Positions 62,881-64,000 of a DNA stretch of 64,000 bases are shown piece by piece. The notes below the pieces were generated by a model. It had not been told where the DNA came from. It was given only the letters and a program-made list of their open reading frames with translations, and did no database searches. A program made the translations under genes and the position numbers. Numbering within the stretch: position 1 is the stretch's first letter; each line of letters begins with the position of its first letter. This stretch comes from Inquilinus ginsengisoli_B. GTDB taxonomy: Bacteria; Pseudomonadota; Alphaproteobacteria; DSM-16000; Inquilinaceae. The DNA is taken from the NCBI RefSeq assembly GCF_050434925.1, contig NZ_JBNDJK010000001.1:2542001-2606000 (forward strand). Reading direction: 5' to 3'.

Positions 62881-62906
62881 TTTAAATCCCAGGGGATTGT
62901 CTGGGA
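62881..62906 (-). terminator. Possible plsY terminator
   Basis: On the minus strand a 6-bp stem TCCCAG-ACAATCCC-CTGGGA is followed by TTTAAA. It lies 26 bases after the plsY stop and just before the tnaA promoter region, consistent with tnaA being a separate transcript. Confidence 0.45.
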
Positions 62907-62931
62907 CGCCGCGGGAGGGAATGCTGGGCGG

Positions 62932-63582
62932 TCAGCCCGGCGCCGGCTTCTTCCGGCCGATCTTCGGCTCCTCGCCGCGCAGCAGGCGGCGGATGTTGCC
63001 GTCGTGGCGGAGGAACACCAGCACCGCGATGAACAGGGCCAGGGCGGCGCGGGTCAGGTCGGTCCGGACCGCGCCGAGGACCGGCACGCCGGACAGGGCC
63101 AAGGCCAGGACCGGCGCCGCGGCGACCGAGGTCAGCGACGCCAGGGACGAATAGCGGAACAGCACGGCCATCACCAGCCAGACCAGGCAGCACAGCACCC
63201 CGACCGGCCAGGCGATCGCCAGCAGGGTGCCCAACGCCGTGGCCACGCCCTTGCCGCCCTTGAAGCCGAGCCAGACCGGGTAGTTGTGGCCCAGCATGGC
63301 GCCGCCGCCGGCCAGCACCGCCAGCATCGGGTCGAACAGGCCGGCGACCAGCACGGCGGCCGCGCCCTTGCCGCCATCCAGCAGCAGCGTCGCCAGGGCC
63401 AAGCCCTTGTTGCCGGTGCGCAGCACGTTGGTGGCGCCGATGTTGCCGGAGCCGATGCTGCGGATGTCGCCCAGCCCGGCGGCCTTGGTCAGCACCAGGC
63501 CGAACGGGATCGAGCCGAGCAGATAGCCCAGCACCGCCGCGGCGGCGAGCGCCCAGATCGAGGTGGGGTCGAATGAGGACAT
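62932..63582 (-). CDS. plsY: Acyl-phosphate:glycerol-3-phosphate acyltransferase
   Basis: A 216-residue inner-membrane enzyme making lysophosphatidate from acyl phosphate and glycerol 3-phosphate, the first step of phospholipid synthesis. Conserved loops are GYLLGSIPFGLVL, RSIGSGNIGATNVLRTGNKG, LLDGGKGAAAV and the catalytic GHNYPVWLGFKGGKGVATALG. Five hydrophobic segments are seen, and the C-terminal RHDGNIRRLLRGEEPKIG is family-typical. The start is the ATG at 63582. The partner plsX is not in the window. Confidence 0.96.
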   Translation of the reverse strand: MSSFDPTSIWALAAAAVLGYLLGSIPFGLVLTKAAGLGDIRSIGSGNIGATNVLRTGNKGLALATLLLDGGKGAAAVLVAGLFDPMLAVLAGGGAMLGHNYPVWLGFKGGKGVATALGTLLAIAWPVGVLCCLVWLVMAVLFRYSSLASLTSVAAAPVLALALSGVPVLGAVRTDLTRAALALFIAVLVFLRHDGNIRRLLRGEEPKIGRKKPAPG

Positions 63583-63806
63583 GAGCGAATCCGTTCCTGC
63601 GCCGGCTCCATCATGGCGATTTTCCCGGCCGGGGGAACGGCGATGTCGGGCGAGAGCATGATGGTTTGAGGCCGGACCGCTCCGGCGCGATCAGCAGGAG
63701 CGACAGGATTTCGGATGTCCGCGTTGCCTCTCCCGCCTGGCGGGAGAGGCAATCTGTTCTGCCGGGCCCGATTGTTCTGGCGCGATCTGACCCAAAATCA
63801 CCGGCG
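63583..63806. other. Intergenic region with a perfect hairpin (63724-63752)
   Basis: A 224-base gap between the MFS gene and plsY. It holds a perfect 13-bp stem TTGCCTCTCCCGC / GCGGGAGAGGCAA with a 3-base loop at 63724-63752. There is no T-run on the minus strand. It may end the MFS transcript or be a REP-like element. Nothing else is recognised. Confidence 0.55.
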
Positions 63807-64000
63807 TTATGCGGCGTGGTTCAGGTGGCGGATGCGGCGCAGCTGCGGGAACCAGGTCGACCACAGCCCGGCCACCGCCATGGTGCCGAGGCCGCCGACC
63901 ACCACCGCCGGCACCACGCCGATCAGCGACGCCGAGATGCCGGAGCGGAACTCGCCGAGCTCGTTCGAGGCGCCGACGAAAACCATGTTCACGGCATTCA
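63807..64000 (-). CDS. MFS transporter, C-terminal fragment at window edge
   Basis: The last 64 codons of a membrane transporter whose start lies beyond the right edge. The segment VNMVFVGASNELGEFRSGIS then SLIGVVPAVVVGGLGTMAVA and WSTWFPQLRRI match the C-terminal end of MFS_3-type (EntS-like) efflux transporters. One transmembrane helix and the preceding loop are visible. The substrate cannot be stated. Confidence 0.75.
   Translation of the reverse strand, partial: NAVNMVFVGASNELGEFRSGISASLIGVVPAVVVGGLGTMAVAGLWSTWFPQLRRIRHLNHAA

Overview
The window looks like chromosomal DNA from a GC-rich alphaproteobacterium, probably of the Rhodospirillales (an Inquilinus or Azospirillum type of genome). 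The order is inferred; no rRNA or tRNA gene is present to confirm it. The pointers are very high third-position GC, the plsY/dprA/topA/rnr neighbourhood, a DUF1849 (EipB-like) protein, a DivK-like receiver, a FixL/FixJ-type pair, a DNA polymerase IV with an N-terminal zinc-ribbon-like motif, and short GC-rich inverted-repeat elements typical of such genomes.

Layout. 1-8.6 kb: a truncated M23-family protein, RNase D, two small envelope genes, the NAD de novo operon nadA-nadB-nadC on the minus strand behind a promoter that contains a perfect 19-bp palindrome, and a divergent FixL/FixJ-like two-component pair. 8.6-9.6 kb: the first of two paralogous genes of unknown function, running into inverted-repeat elements. 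9.6-14.1 kb: a minus-strand unit read as Tat-exported oxalate decarboxylase, a formate/nitrite channel and an FdhF/YdeP-type molybdenum oxidoreductase, a plausible oxalate to formate to CO2 route. 14.6-25.8 kb: an aldo/keto reductase, an NrtR-like Nudix/winged-helix regulator (a candidate regulator of nadABC), a secreted S33 peptidase, aspS, a peptide-type solute-binding protein, a DUF1849 protein, a Tat-exported Fe superoxide dismutase, dinB, a divK-like gene and rpmG. 26.1-26.9 kb: the second unknown paralog, which shares its upstream region with the first at identical spacing.

27.1-52.7 kb is the dominant feature. Four tandem giant genes on the minus strand (1506, 2375, 2520 and 1912 codons) encode RTX-type calcium-binding repeat proteins. 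They consist almost wholly of degenerate units of about 78 residues (234 bp) and end in an M10-protease-like C-terminal region with a type I secretion-like tail, but have no recognisable catalytic domain. The genes alternate between two subtypes and their spacers are nearly identical, so a two-gene unit appears to have been duplicated and then partly homogenised. No type I exporter is encoded in the window.

53-64 kb holds housekeeping genes on the minus strand: an S41 lipoprotein protease, rnr, topA, dprA, a tryptophanase gene placed between dprA and plsY, plsY, and the C-terminal end of an MFS transporter that runs off the window.
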